A stretch of DNA of 64,000 nt from Caldilineaceae bacterium bin34 (GTDB taxonomy: Bacteria; Chloroflexota; Anaerolineae; Caldilineales; Caldilineaceae). Shown here one piece after another: positions 38,185 through 47,148 of the stretch. The translations under genes were made by a program, and so were the position numbers. The stretch spans positions 59,930-123,929 of the forward strand of contig MPMO01000006.1 in NCBI GenBank assembly GCA_002238555.1, written 5' to 3'. How positions within the stretch are numbered: position 1 is the first letter of the stretch; each line of letters opens with the position of its first letter. A model generated the notes under the pieces. It was not told where the DNA came from. It made no database searches and worked only from the letters and a program-made list of their open reading frames with translations.

Positions 38185-39411
38185 TTAGGTGGACTGGCCG
38201 GCGACCTGGGGTGTGAGCACGGCGCCGTGTCGCATGAGGGCGAACAGCACGCTGCTGGTGAAGTAGGACACGGCACAGACCGCGAACAGGAAGGTGAATC
38301 CTCGCCAGTCAACGAGTGTGCCGCCAACGGCCAAGCCAATTATATTGCCGGTCCCCATGGCCGTGCCATAGATGCCCACGTTGCTGCCCCGGCTCTTGCG
38401 GTTGCCCAGTTGGGTGGCGTGCAGCATGGACGTGATCGTGTAGGAGGCGAAGCCCCAGCCCCGGCTAATCTGGGCGGAAATCAGGACAGGACCAACCGCG
38501 GAACTCCTGAGGGATACGTAACCGGCCATCGTCAAGGCCAGGCTGATGCCGCTGGAGGCCAGGATCAGCAAACTGCCGAAGTTGTCGGCCATCACGCCAA
38601 TGAAGGGCATGAGTACGCCCTCGACCAGGGCCGCCAGGCCCCACAGCCAGTTGGCTGCTTCACTGGGCATGCCCAGGCTCCGCAGGAAATTGGGAAACAT
38701 CGAGGTCTGGGCCGAATGGGCTACGTTCCAGAGCACGACGCCGGTCAGGAACAGAAGTGCCATCGGGTCCCGCAGGCTGAAGCGCGAGGCGGTGGCTTCC
38801 TTGACCGCGGCTTCGCTGGTGGTTTGTGGCGGCAGGTCCTGAACCAGGAGGCCGAGCAGCGTGGCCAGCAGATATCCGCCGGAGGCAAACAGATAGGCCT
38901 GCTGCAGGCCGAGGCGGTTGATCACGATGCCCGAGGCCAGGGCTCCGACGGCGAACGCGATGGAGCCAAACCCGCGATAGGTGCCGATGCGGCGTCCCTG
39001 GTGGTCGCTTTGGGCCACCCAGTCGCCGATCAAGGTGAGACCGACGGTCATGTAGGCGGCAATGGCAATGTGGTCCATCACCATGATGGCCCAGATTTGC
39101 TCGACGGACCTGGCTCGGGAGAGCAGTGCCAGACCAACCGTGAGGACCGCCAGGCTTCCGAGGACAATGGGCTTGCGGCGGCCCAGGTGGTCGGACCAGC
39201 GGCCGAAGGCGTAGTTGGCCCCCAGCGAAACCAGGCTGCTGGTGGTCAGCACGGCGGAGATGCGCGAAAAGCTGGCTCCCAGTTCCCTCAGGTAAATGGA
39301 CAGCGACGGTCCGGTGGTGCCCATCCCCATCAACATGAGGAACTGGATTGCTGTCAGGAGGCTGACATTGTCCAGCCGCGCGGAAAGGGCACCGCGCCAT
39401 CGTTTGAGCAT
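38185..39411 (-). CDS. MFS transporter
   Basis: 408 residues with twelve predicted helices. The MFS motif A between TM2 and TM3 is visible as GRWSDHLGRRKPIVLG, and a symmetrical weaker copy occurs in the second half (GVMADNFGSLL). It is the first gene of the minus-strand module with two Gfo/Idh/MocA dehydrogenases and an aldolase, so uptake of their substrate is likely. It is divergent from the glycoside hydrolase. Substrate and direction of transport are not shown by sequence. Confidence 0.87.
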   Translation of the reverse strand: MLKRWRGALSARLDNVSLLTAIQFLMLMGMGTTGPSLSIYLRELGASFSRISAVLTTSSLVSLGANYAFGRWSDHLGRRKPIVLGSLAVLTVGLALLSRARSVEQIWAIMVMDHIAIAAYMTVGLTLIGDWVAQSDHQGRRIGTYRGFGSIAFAVGALASGIVINRLGLQQAYLFASGGYLLATLLGLLVQDLPPQTTSEAAVKEATASRFSLRDPMALLFLTGVVLWNVAHSAQTSMFPNFLRSLGMPSEAANWLWGLAALVEGVLMPFIGVMADNFGSLLILASSGISLALTMAGYVSLRSSAVGPVLISAQISRGWGFASYTITSMLHATQLGNRKSRGSNVGIYGTAMGTGNIIGLAVGGTLVDWRGFTFLFAVCAVSYFTSSVLFALMRHGAVLTPQVAGQST

Positions 39412-39609
39412 GTCGGATTAATCCCGGGGGGGGCGGCCGGCGGATGTCCGGCGGGAGGGCCGGTCGGCCGGCGGACGACTTCATTATAGGTTGGCGGGAC
39501 GTTGTCTCCGCCTGTCCTGCGCGTTCGACTGTCATCCGGCTGTGCGTGCGCCTGCTGCCGGTCATCAAGCATCGAGTGAGTGTGGGTGAGTGGGGCCGCG
39601 CGAACGAAG

Positions 39610-39637
39610 TTGACGTAAAGGGGCCGGCAGCTAGAAT
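39610..39637 (+). promoter_or_regulatory. Sigma-70 promoter of the GH63-like gene
   Basis: TTGACG (39610-39615) and TAGAAT (39632-39637), each 5 of 6 to consensus, are 16 bp apart. The start codon is 140 bp downstream, so the leader is about 130 nt. The remainder of the 39412-39777 divergent spacer shows no gene. Confidence 0.7.
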
Positions 39638-39777
39638 TGGAACGACCTGCCGTCGGCACACTCTGCTCGGCCCGGGGATGCCACTGCAAAGTTCGCGACC
39701 CTGACAATGTTGCTGCAGGGCAGGATTCGCAGGTTGCAGGTTTCACTGCAAGTCATACCCACCGTATTGGCACTCTC

Positions 39778-42471
39778 ATGGACATGTATCGCACAGCGGA
39801 AGGCAAGCGGCTGGTCCAATACCATCGCCGGCGCGCCAACTGGAAGCATTGGGGACCCTTCGTCAGCGACCGGGCCTGGGGCACGGTACGCGAGGACTAC
39901 AGCGCGAACGGGGAGGCCTGGACTTCGTTCACCCACGATATGGCCCGCAGCAGGGCGTTTCGCTGGAACGAGGACGGCCTGGCCGGCTTCTGCGACCGCC
40001 AGCAGTTCCTGTGCCTGTCCCTGGCGCTTTGGAACGGCAACGACCCGATCCTCAAGGAACGGTTGTTCGGCCTGTCGGGGCCCGAGGGCAACCACGGCGA
40101 GGATGTGAAGGAAACCTACTTCCACCTTGACGGTACCCCGACCCACAGTTGGATGCGGATGCTGTATCGCTACCCGCAGGCGGCGTTCCCCTATGCCGAA
40201 CTGGTGGAGGAGAACCGGCGCAGGACCTTCTACGACGATGAATACGAACTGGAGGACACGGGCGTCTTCGCGGATGGCCGCTACTTTGATGTTTACATAA
40301 CCTGGTTCAAGGTTCGCGTTGAGGATCTTTGCTGCGAAGTCGAGGTGGTCAACCGCGGACCGGAAGCGGCTACCTGCACCGTGCTGCCGCAGGCCACGTT
40401 CCGCAATACCTGGTCATGGGGATATCCGGCGGGGCCCATCGGCCGGGTGCGAACCATGCCTCGGCTGGCACTTGAGCCGCAGGCGCCCCCCGGAACGTCT
40501 GCGGTGAGGGTAATCCATGAGGTTCTGGGTGAATACCTGTTGTACGTTCAACGCCCGGACGAAGTCCTGTTTACGGACAACCAGACCAACACGGAGCGCC
40601 TGTACCGGATGCCCAACGCCACGCCCTGGGTCCGGGATGCCTTCCACCGGCATGTCGTGGACGGGGAGTCGGAGGCGGTGAATCCCGCAGCCTTCGGGAC
40701 CAGAATGGCCAGTGTTCACCAGCTGGCCATTCCCTCCGGGGAAAGTCGCATGGTCCGGTTTCGGCTGTCGCGGGAGGTGCGCAGGCAGCCGTTCGTCATC
40801 TTTGAGCGCAACAAGGCAAGGCGTCGGCGGGAAGCCGACGAGTTCTACGCGGCCGTTCACGGCGATCTGCAGGACGACCAGGAGCGGACAATCCAGCGCC
40901 GCGCGCTGGCCGGCCTGTTGTGGTCCAAGCAGTTCTACTATTTCGATGTGAGCCAGTGGCTGGACGGGGATCCGGAGGGGGCCAGGCCATCGGCGGCACG
41001 CCGCCAAGGCCGGAACCGGGACTGGCGGCACCTGCACAACTTCGACATCGTGTCGATGCCCGACAAGTGGGAGTATCCCTGGTACGCGGTGTGGGATCTG
41101 GCCTTCCACTGCGTTCCGCTGACGCGCGTGGATCCGGACTTCGCCAAACGGCAGCTTGAACTCGTCACCCGGGAGTGGTACATCCACCCCAACGGCCAGC
41201 TGCCGGCGTACGAGTGGAACTTCGGGGATGTCAATCCGCCGGTGCATGCCTGGGGGACATGGAGAGTGTTTCGGATGGATGCCGCGGCGACCGGCAAACC
41301 GGACCTCGGCTTCCTCAAGGGTGTGTTCCACAAGTTGCTGCTGAACTTCACCTGGTGGGTCAACCGCAAGGATGCCGACGGCAACAACGTGTTCTCGGGA
41401 GGCTTTCTGGGCATGGACAACATCAGCCTGTTCGATCGCAGCAAGGGCCTCCCGTCCGGGGGGCAGCTGGCCCAAGCGGACGGCACGGCCTGGATGGGGT
41501 TCTACGCGCTGGAGATGATGAAGATCGCGCTCTACCTGGCGAGCACGGACAGCTCCTACCTGGGCTTGGCCACCAAGTTCTACGAACATTTCCTGCGGAT
41601 CGCATTTGCGGTCAACGGCTCCAATGAAACCGGGTTGGACATGTGGGACGAGGAGGACGGGTTCTTCTACGATGTCCTGCACTTGCCGGACGGATCGGTC
41701 CACCCGCTCAAGGTCAGGTCCATGGTGGGCCTGATTCCGCTGTTTGCCGTCGCTTCGCTTGAACACCTCGAACACGGGAATGACGATGGCCCGATCGGCC
41801 CACACATGGTTACGTTCCTGCGACGGGCTGCCATGTTCCACCAGTACTGGTCGGACTTGGCTTCAACCATCAGTACGGTTGATGTGGAGGAAGACCATCA
41901 CCGCCATACGATGTTTGCCTTGGTGTCCCCCTCGCGCCTGCGCCGCATCCTGGCGCGCGTCCTGTCCGAGGACGAGTTCCTGTCGCCCTACGGAATTCGC
42001 TCGCTGTCCAGGGCCCACGCCGATGAGCCGTTCACGCTGATGCTGGACGGGGCCGCCTTCGGAGTGGGATATGAACCGGGCGAGTCCCGGTCCCACCTGT
42101 TCGGCGGCAATTCCAATTGGCGCGGGCCAATCTGGTTTCCCATCAACTACCTTTTGATTGAAGCGCTGGAGCACTTCCACGAGGTCTTGGGCGGGGGGTT
42201 CACCGTGGAGTGTCCCACCGGGTCGGGACAATTCATGAACCTCGAGGCGGTCGCCCGGGAATTGTCACGGCGCCTGTCGGGGCTGTTTCGGAACGGTCCC
42301 GACGGCCGGCGGCCGTATCAGACGGGAACCGTCTCCGGCACCGCGTCGGATCCACTGTTGTTCCATGAGTACTTCGATGGCGACACAGGCAAGGGTTTGG
42401 GGGCAAGCCATCAGACGGGATGGACTGCGTTGGTTACCGAGCTGATTCACCGAGCCGGAAGCGCAACATAG
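39778..42471 (+). CDS. GH63-like glycosidase
   Basis: 897 residues; the ATG at 39778 begins MDMYRTAEGKRL, close to the usual bacterial family start. Signature blocks are WKHWGPFVSDRAWGTVREDY and LFGLSGPEGNHGEDVKE in the N-terminal beta-sandwich. The (alpha/alpha)6 barrel follows: WEYPWYAVWDLAFH, GGFLGMDNISLFDRS with a likely catalytic Asp, and GGNSNWRGPIWFP near the end. No signal peptide is seen, so it is probably cytoplasmic. Known members are alpha-glucosidases and mannosylglycerate or glucosylglycerate hydrolases, so a compatible-solute substrate is possible. It is divergent from the MFS/oxidoreductase module and may act on related sugars. Confidence 0.87.
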   Translation: MDMYRTAEGKRLVQYHRRRANWKHWGPFVSDRAWGTVREDYSANGEAWTSFTHDMARSRAFRWNEDGLAGFCDRQQFLCLSLALWNGNDPILKERLFGLSGPEGNHGEDVKETYFHLDGTPTHSWMRMLYRYPQAAFPYAELVEENRRRTFYDDEYELEDTGVFADGRYFDVYITWFKVRVEDLCCEVEVVNRGPEAATCTVLPQATFRNTWSWGYPAGPIGRVRTMPRLALEPQAPPGTSAVRVIHEVLGEYLLYVQRPDEVLFTDNQTNTERLYRMPNATPWVRDAFHRHVVDGESEAVNPAAFGTRMASVHQLAIPSGESRMVRFRLSREVRRQPFVIFERNKARRRREADEFYAAVHGDLQDDQERTIQRRALAGLLWSKQFYYFDVSQWLDGDPEGARPSAARRQGRNRDWRHLHNFDIVSMPDKWEYPWYAVWDLAFHCVPLTRVDPDFAKRQLELVTREWYIHPNGQLPAYEWNFGDVNPPVHAWGTWRVFRMDAAATGKPDLGFLKGVFHKLLLNFTWWVNRKDADGNNVFSGGFLGMDNISLFDRSKGLPSGGQLAQADGTAWMGFYALEMMKIALYLASTDSSYLGLATKFYEHFLRIAFAVNGSNETGLDMWDEEDGFFYDVLHLPDGSVHPLKVRSMVGLIPLFAVASLEHLEHGNDDGPIGPHMVTFLRRAAMFHQYWSDLASTISTVDVEEDHHRHTMFALVSPSRLRRILARVLSEDEFLSPYGIRSLSRAHADEPFTLMLDGAAFGVGYEPGESRSHLFGGNSNWRGPIWFPINYLLIEALEHFHEVLGGGFTVECPTGSGQFMNLEAVARELSRRLSGLFRNGPDGRRPYQTGTVSGTASDPLLFHEYFDGDTGKGLGASHQTGWTALVTELIHRAGSAT

Positions 42472-42746
42472 GCCGGTCAAGGCCGTTTGCGGGCCCGGCG
42501 TGTTGGCCCCTTGGCCTCCCTGCGGACCCGCCGACAGGCTTGGGTCTTGGGCCCTTGATCCGTGCGGTCGCTCGATGTCGGCCGTGGTGGCCGGTCCCGG
42601 TGGTCTTCAGGACATCAACAGGCAAGCCCGGGAGCAGCGGGCGACCCTTTGTTAACGTTCCGGCCTTCCCTCTGGCAGAATCGGCTGCGAAGTATCGCGG
42701 TCGTCCATCAAGGCCGACAATGACAGGAGGTCGATCAGACAAGACC

Positions 42747-44150
42747 ATGAGTTACAAATTGCAGAGGCTTGGACAGCTGATCGCCGCGGCGATGGCCCTT
42801 CTGGTGTTGATGGCTGTCCCGTCGCTGGCGGTGGGCCGCGACTACGACTGCGAAGCCGTGTCGATTGGCCGGCTGGGTGCCCTTCAGACCCGTGCGGCGC
42901 TCGTGAACTTCGTTCGGTGTGCCGAACAGCATGTGGCCGATGTGGGCTGGACGCAGGCGGAGGCCGACTTCCACAACGATGCCAAGTGGAAGGATGGTGC
43001 CATGTATCTGTTTGCCATCGATACCGATGGCTATCTTATTTTCAACGCGAGCGGACAGTCGGCACCGGGCGACGAGAACGACAGTCCCGACCGTGTCGAC
43101 GAAGACGGCAAGATGCACCGTCGGCGCATGGTGTACACCGCGGGTACGTTCGGGAGCGGCTTTGTTACCTATCGCTTCGGCAATCCCTCCACAGGCGAGA
43201 GTTCACCCAAGGTTTCCTATGTGGTGGGGGTTCAGGAACCCCACGGGGAGCGAAGCGCCATCCTGGGGGCAGGCTTCTATCCCGAGGCGGCGCCCGGCAC
43301 GTGCAGTCCCGCCCGCGTCCGCGCCGGCCTTGTCTATACGCGGACCGACGTCGAACAGTTCGTCCGGTGCGCGGAACTGGAACTCAAGCAGCGCGGCCTG
43401 GTGGCCTTGCACGACCTGGGTTCGAATGCGCGGTGGACCTCCGGCCCCATCTACATTTTCCTGCTGGACCGCGCGTCCCAGTACGCAATCGTTCACCCCA
43501 CGCTTGAAGGCCAGGATCTCGGGGACCTGATCGATTCGACCGGATTCAAATTTGTTGAAGAGATGGCGGACATTACCGAACACTACGGCGACGGGTACAC
43601 GTACTATGAGTTCACCAACCCCGCAACCGGTGCGAAGGAACCCAAGATCAGCTACGTCCGGAATGTCAAAATCGACGGTTTCGACTACATTTTGGGGGCC
43701 GGCCTTTATGTTGCCGCCGACACGGCCTGTCTCGACATGCCGGCTGCCAGGGATGTGGACACCAGGGCCGAATTGGAACTGTTTGTTTCCTGCGCAGCCG
43801 ACATGGTGGCGACCCGAGGCACGAATGCCTTTGACCTGCTGCTGAACCATCCCACCTGGATTGAGGATTCAACCTACAACTTTGTTGTCAACCAGCAGTG
43901 CGTCAGCATTGTGTACCCGCTGGAATACCGGGCGGACGCAAACGACTGCGGCGTTGTGGATGCCGAAGGCACCTTGTTGAACCAAGACATCATAGACATC
44001 GCCAACAGCGAGGAAGGCAAAGGGTTTACGAGCTACATTTGGCAAAACCCTGCCACGGGCGAGGAAGAGCTCAAGACCTCGTATGTCATGGGCGTTGAGT
44101 TGGATGGTGAGATCGTTGCGGTCGGGGCCGGCCTGTACGGGTTGGAATAG
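42747..44150 (+). CDS. Secreted protein with three tandem Cache-like domains
   Basis: 467 residues. The ATG at 42747 gives a clear signal peptide (AAAMALLVLMAVPSLA); an ATG at 42720 is in frame. GGAGG lies 16 bp upstream, rather far. Three repeats of about 140 residues follow, near 40-180, 190-320 and 325-467. Each opens with a helix like ALVNFVRCAEQH / VEQFVRCAELEL / LELFVSCAADMV. Each then has a YxF strand and ends with SYVxGV-x(n)-GAGxY. This is the single-Cache ligand-sensor pattern. No membrane helix or signalling domain follows, so the product is a free binding protein. Each repeat keeps a Cys in the helix. Confidence 0.78.
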   Translation: MSYKLQRLGQLIAAAMALLVLMAVPSLAVGRDYDCEAVSIGRLGALQTRAALVNFVRCAEQHVADVGWTQAEADFHNDAKWKDGAMYLFAIDTDGYLIFNASGQSAPGDENDSPDRVDEDGKMHRRRMVYTAGTFGSGFVTYRFGNPSTGESSPKVSYVVGVQEPHGERSAILGAGFYPEAAPGTCSPARVRAGLVYTRTDVEQFVRCAELELKQRGLVALHDLGSNARWTSGPIYIFLLDRASQYAIVHPTLEGQDLGDLIDSTGFKFVEEMADITEHYGDGYTYYEFTNPATGAKEPKISYVRNVKIDGFDYILGAGLYVAADTACLDMPAARDVDTRAELELFVSCAADMVATRGTNAFDLLLNHPTWIEDSTYNFVVNQQCVSIVYPLEYRADANDCGVVDAEGTLLNQDIIDIANSEEGKGFTSYIWQNPATGEEELKTSYVMGVELDGEIVAVGAGLYGLE

Positions 44151-44172
44151 CGGGACCGCCCCGTTCGATGAA

Positions 44173-44189
44173 CTCACCCGTTGGGTGAG
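44173..44189 (+). repeat. Small hairpin after the Cache gene
   Basis: CTCACCC (44173-44179) pairs with GGGTGAG (44183-44189) around GTT. It sits 23 bp after the Cache-gene stop and just before the larger terminator hairpin. Confidence 0.5.
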
Positions 44190-44202
44190 GGCATGAATTC
44201 CG

Positions 44203-44240
44203 GGGAGTGCCGGCCGATCACCGGCCGGCACTCCCTTTCC
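44203..44240. terminator. Strong terminator hairpin between convergent genes
   Basis: GGGAGTGCCGGCCG (44203-44216) pairs perfectly with CGGCCGGCACTCCC (44222-44235), a 14-bp stem with a 5-nt loop, followed by TTTCC. It separates the three-Cache gene from the convergent nucleotidyltransferase gene and should end both transcripts. Confidence 0.8.
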
Positions 44241-44406
44241 ACACGCATTGCACCGGCGTTGCAGCTTCTGCAGTGGAGGTGGCAGGACCGCTCGGGAAGT
44301 CGGCTCGGGAGCAACCTGGATACTCCAGGCTCCAGACTGGCAGGCAGAGCCCGTTCCCAAGGCGCAGCGGCCGGCACGAGGTCCCGCATGACCACCATGC
44401 CGGGGA

Positions 44407-45264
44407 TCAACCTTTGGGCTGGTGGTGGACGTCGGCAACGGCCTGATCCCAGTCCGCGCTCACCCGGTCGGCCAGCTCGGTCAACCTGGCAGGCAGTGTC
44501 CAAGTGGCCGTCAGTTCGCGGCAAACCTGGCCGCCGGCGTCGGTCAGCCGCGAGACGGTCCGTGGCCAATCCGGGTCCCGGCTCCAGGCCAGGACGGTTC
44601 TCCAGTCCCAATCGGCATGGTTCCCCAGCCAGTCGCTGGTGCCGGACAGTGCATAGATGCCCATGTGCATGAGACTGCCGGGATCGCGGTCGGTGGCGGC
44701 AATGAACTGGAGGCGCAGCAAGTCGCAGATCGAGTAGCGAATGCCCGTCCAAATGGCCAGGTCCTGTTTGCGGATCAATCCCCGCCTGTGCTTGTGGATG
44801 GTGACCCAGAACAGTTCCACGACTGCGGCGACTTCATCGGCGGTTGCGGCCTGCGGAGACCACGTCGAGGACGGTTTCGGGACCTCGAGGTCGACAGGCG
44901 GCCACTCCCGGCCATCCAATCGGGTCCACTGTCCCGTGTCGGCGGACTCGATGTCGGTGCGGCACACAAGATCCAGCATGGTGCCGTCCGCCAGGATCAT
45001 GTTGTGAAGCCATAGGTGCGGTCCCAGGTTGATTTGCTTCAGGGCCAGGGGTGGCACCCCCAACAATCCGGCCAGGGTGGTTGGGCTCAGGAAGTCGGAG
45101 AAGCTGTGTGTCACTGCGACTTGCAGGTCCACGTCGCTGTAGCGATCTCCCTGTCCGCGGCCCAGACTGCCCGACAGGTACACCTCGTCGACGAAGTCCA
45201 GGCGGAGCAGGCGTCCGACCATGTCGGGCAGGATGGCAAGCTGAGGCAGTTCGGTCATGTCCAT
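44407..45264 (-). CDS. Nucleotidyltransferase-fold protein
   Basis: 285 residues. The N-terminal pol-beta-type nucleotidyltransferase motif is SGSLGRGQGDRYSDVDL (near residues 31-47), with the two metal-binding aspartates in DVD and a third candidate in LDLVCR near 98. The C-terminal helical half resembles small-molecule nucleotidyltransferases of the aminoglycoside/lincosamide resistance group. The acceptor is unknown and it is not enough to predict drug resistance. It is a single gene, convergent with the Cache gene. The start has no Shine-Dalgarno; a Met two codons later is possible. Confidence 0.78.
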   Translation of the reverse strand: MDMTELPQLAILPDMVGRLLRLDFVDEVYLSGSLGRGQGDRYSDVDLQVAVTHSFSDFLSPTTLAGLLGVPPLALKQINLGPHLWLHNMILADGTMLDLVCRTDIESADTGQWTRLDGREWPPVDLEVPKPSSTWSPQAATADEVAAVVELFWVTIHKHRRGLIRKQDLAIWTGIRYSICDLLRLQFIAATDRDPGSLMHMGIYALSGTSDWLGNHADWDWRTVLAWSRDPDWPRTVSRLTDAGGQVCRELTATWTLPARLTELADRVSADWDQAVADVHHQPKG

Positions 45265-45641
45265 GGCAGGCTGTGGATTTCGAGTTGGGGTGAAGATGCG
45301 GCATTGTGTCCGAGCGACCGGTTAGGGTAGCGAACCGGTCCGAGGAATTGAGTCGTAAACACACGGACTGGTCCAGGATACACACGGGGACAGGGCGCGG
45401 GTGGAAGCCGGCGCACCAACCGACTGCGTCCCCGACGGCCGCCGACGGCACACCGCAGGTGCCGACGGAGAGGACGGACACTGCTTTCCGATCCGCCTTG
45501 AACCCGCTGGGCTATACTGCAACCGCTTGAATGCCGGCCCGGGCGGTGTCCTCCGCCCAGGCCGGATGCCCGACGGGCGGGAACATGATTCAGACATGTT
45601 GCAACCTCGGGGCAGAGGTTTTCGAAGGCCCGGAGAGCTGG
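45265..45641. other. Divergent spacer before the PAC2 gene
   Basis: 377 bp between the nucleotidyltransferase and PAC2 starts. It holds an inverted repeat GACCGGTT (45316-45323)/AACCGGTC (45333-45340) and a TATACT at 45513-45518 that could be a plus-strand -10, but the -35 is poor. The plus frame is open from 45531 without family sequence. Confidence 0.4.
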
Positions 45642-46586
45642 ATGGCCAACTCGTTTGAAATCTGGGATGTGCCCGAGACCGCCGAGGTCTTCGCGGTAGC
45701 CGGCTGGGAGCAGTGGGCCAATGCAGGGTCGGTATCGTCCGACTTGCCGCAGTATCTGGTCGACCATCTGGAGGCCCGACGCATCGGACGGCTGCTGGAC
45801 AAGGGGAACTACCTGTTTCAGCTGCCCGGCACGCATGATTTGATGCGCCCCCAAATCGAATTCGACGACGGCTTCGCCAGCAAGGTTCAGCGGCCGTACA
45901 ACGACATCTACTTCGTCGGGGAGGGCGACCGCGGCCTGGTGATTTTCCAGGGTACCGAGCCGCACATTGACGTGGACCGGTACGCGCAGGCCTTTTTCGA
46001 TGCCATGCGCCACATGCGCGTGAGCCGCGTGGTCGGGCTGGGCGGGGTCTACGGAGCCATGCCCTTCCGGCGCGACCGCATGGTGTCGTGCTCCTTCAGC
46101 CTGCCCCGCATGCGTCAGGAACTGGACACGTATGCCGTGTCCTACTCCAACTACAAGGGCGGCGCGTCGCTGGGCAGCTACCTGTCGGCCACGGCCTTTG
46201 AACGGGAGGTGGAGTACTGCAACTTCTACTCCATGGTCCCGGCCTACGACTTCTCGCAGTTGAACCTGTCGGAACAGGGCATGCGGGTGGAGTTCGACTT
46301 TCGGGCGTGGCATGAACTGATGCGCCGCGTCAACGCGATGTTCAAGCTGCGCATAGATCTGTCGGACCTTGAAGAGAAGAGCTTCAAGCTGACGCAGTCC
46401 CTGACGGACAAGGTCGAACAACTCAGCGCCAAGTCCGGCCATGAACGGCTCGCGCGCTACTTCGATCGGTTGGACGACGAGTTCGAGGAGAACTCTTTCC
46501 TACCCTACGAGCAGGTGTGGAAGAGCGAACTGGGCCAAATCCTGGACGACCTCGAAAGCGACAATCCGCCGGAATCGACTCCCTAA
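45642..46586 (+). CDS. PAC2-family protein
   Basis: 314 residues, ATG with GGAGAG about 4 bp upstream. The alpha/beta PAC2 core is seen in VFAVAGWEQWANAGSVSSDL near the start, YFVGEGDRG, and VSRVVGLGGVYGAMPFRR in the middle. It shows the GxxGxAxxY-like region in modified form (YSNYKGGASLGSYL). The last 90 residues are helical and highly charged. The family is named for a eukaryotic proteasome-assembly chaperone; bacterial members have no settled function. The phosphatase gene starts 14 bp after its stop. Confidence 0.78.
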   Translation: MANSFEIWDVPETAEVFAVAGWEQWANAGSVSSDLPQYLVDHLEARRIGRLLDKGNYLFQLPGTHDLMRPQIEFDDGFASKVQRPYNDIYFVGEGDRGLVIFQGTEPHIDVDRYAQAFFDAMRHMRVSRVVGLGGVYGAMPFRRDRMVSCSFSLPRMRQELDTYAVSYSNYKGGASLGSYLSATAFEREVEYCNFYSMVPAYDFSQLNLSEQGMRVEFDFRAWHELMRRVNAMFKLRIDLSDLEEKSFKLTQSLTDKVEQLSAKSGHERLARYFDRLDDEFEENSFLPYEQVWKSELGQILDDLESDNPPESTP

Positions 46587-46600
46587 TCGCCGCTGTGCCC

Positions 46601-47065
46601 ATGCGCTCTTCGCCTGCCGCGCAGCCTGCGGTGCTGTTCGTCTGCACCCTGAACTACTACCGCAGCCGGTTTGCCCACCTGTACTTCAACCATTTGGCCA
46701 AGGGCACCGGATTGCGCGCCGAGTCGCGGGGCCTGGTTGTGGATCGCAGCCGGATGCAGGGCATGTCCTACTACGCCGGCCAGGCCCTGCAGGTGATCGG
46801 GGTTGACGTAACCGAGGGCGACAAGCGGGACCCGTTGCAGCTGACCGAGTTGGACATCCGGCAGGCCCGCAGACTGGTCGCCCTCTGCCGGTCCGAGCAC
46901 GAACCGGTGGTTGCAGCCAGGTTCCCCGCCTATCGGGACAGATTCGAGTATTGGGACGTGTTGGACATTGATGCACGGCACACCAATGCCGCACTGGGCC
47001 GCGATTGCCGGCGGCAGGTGGAACGGCTGTGGATGGACCTGCGCAGGGATGTCGGCACCGGTTAG
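46601..47065 (+). CDS. Low-molecular-weight protein-tyrosine-phosphatase-like protein, divergent P-loop
   Basis: 154 residues. The N-terminal P-loop reads VCTLNYYRSRFA, fitting C(x5)R-S, so the nucleophile Cys and Arg are kept. The usual CxGNxCRSPxA is altered: Gly to Leu, second Cys to Tyr, Pro to Arg. Family order is otherwise preserved: AHLYFNHL, ESRGL, GVDVTEGDKR. The general-acid Asp-Pro near the C-terminus cannot be placed with certainty; WDVLDID is the candidate. It is 14 bp behind the PAC2 gene, probably co-transcribed. It may act on an unusual substrate or be an arsenate-reductase-like relative. Confidence 0.72.
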   Translation: MRSSPAAQPAVLFVCTLNYYRSRFAHLYFNHLAKGTGLRAESRGLVVDRSRMQGMSYYAGQALQVIGVDVTEGDKRDPLQLTELDIRQARRLVALCRSEHEPVVAARFPAYRDRFEYWDVLDIDARHTNAALGRDCRRQVERLWMDLRRDVGTG

Positions 47066-47148
47066 GCATCCGGATGCCGGCGGGCATCGGTGGGCACCGA
47101 CCCATCCCGTTGCCTGCGGCCGCAACCAGATAACCTTTGGTTTGAACC

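Noticed and set aside
44407..45264. Calling the nucleotidyltransferase an aminoglycoside-resistance gene
   Set aside because: Only the generic GSxxRGxxxxxSDxDL motif is shared; the acceptor-binding part is not specific and there is no resistance context.
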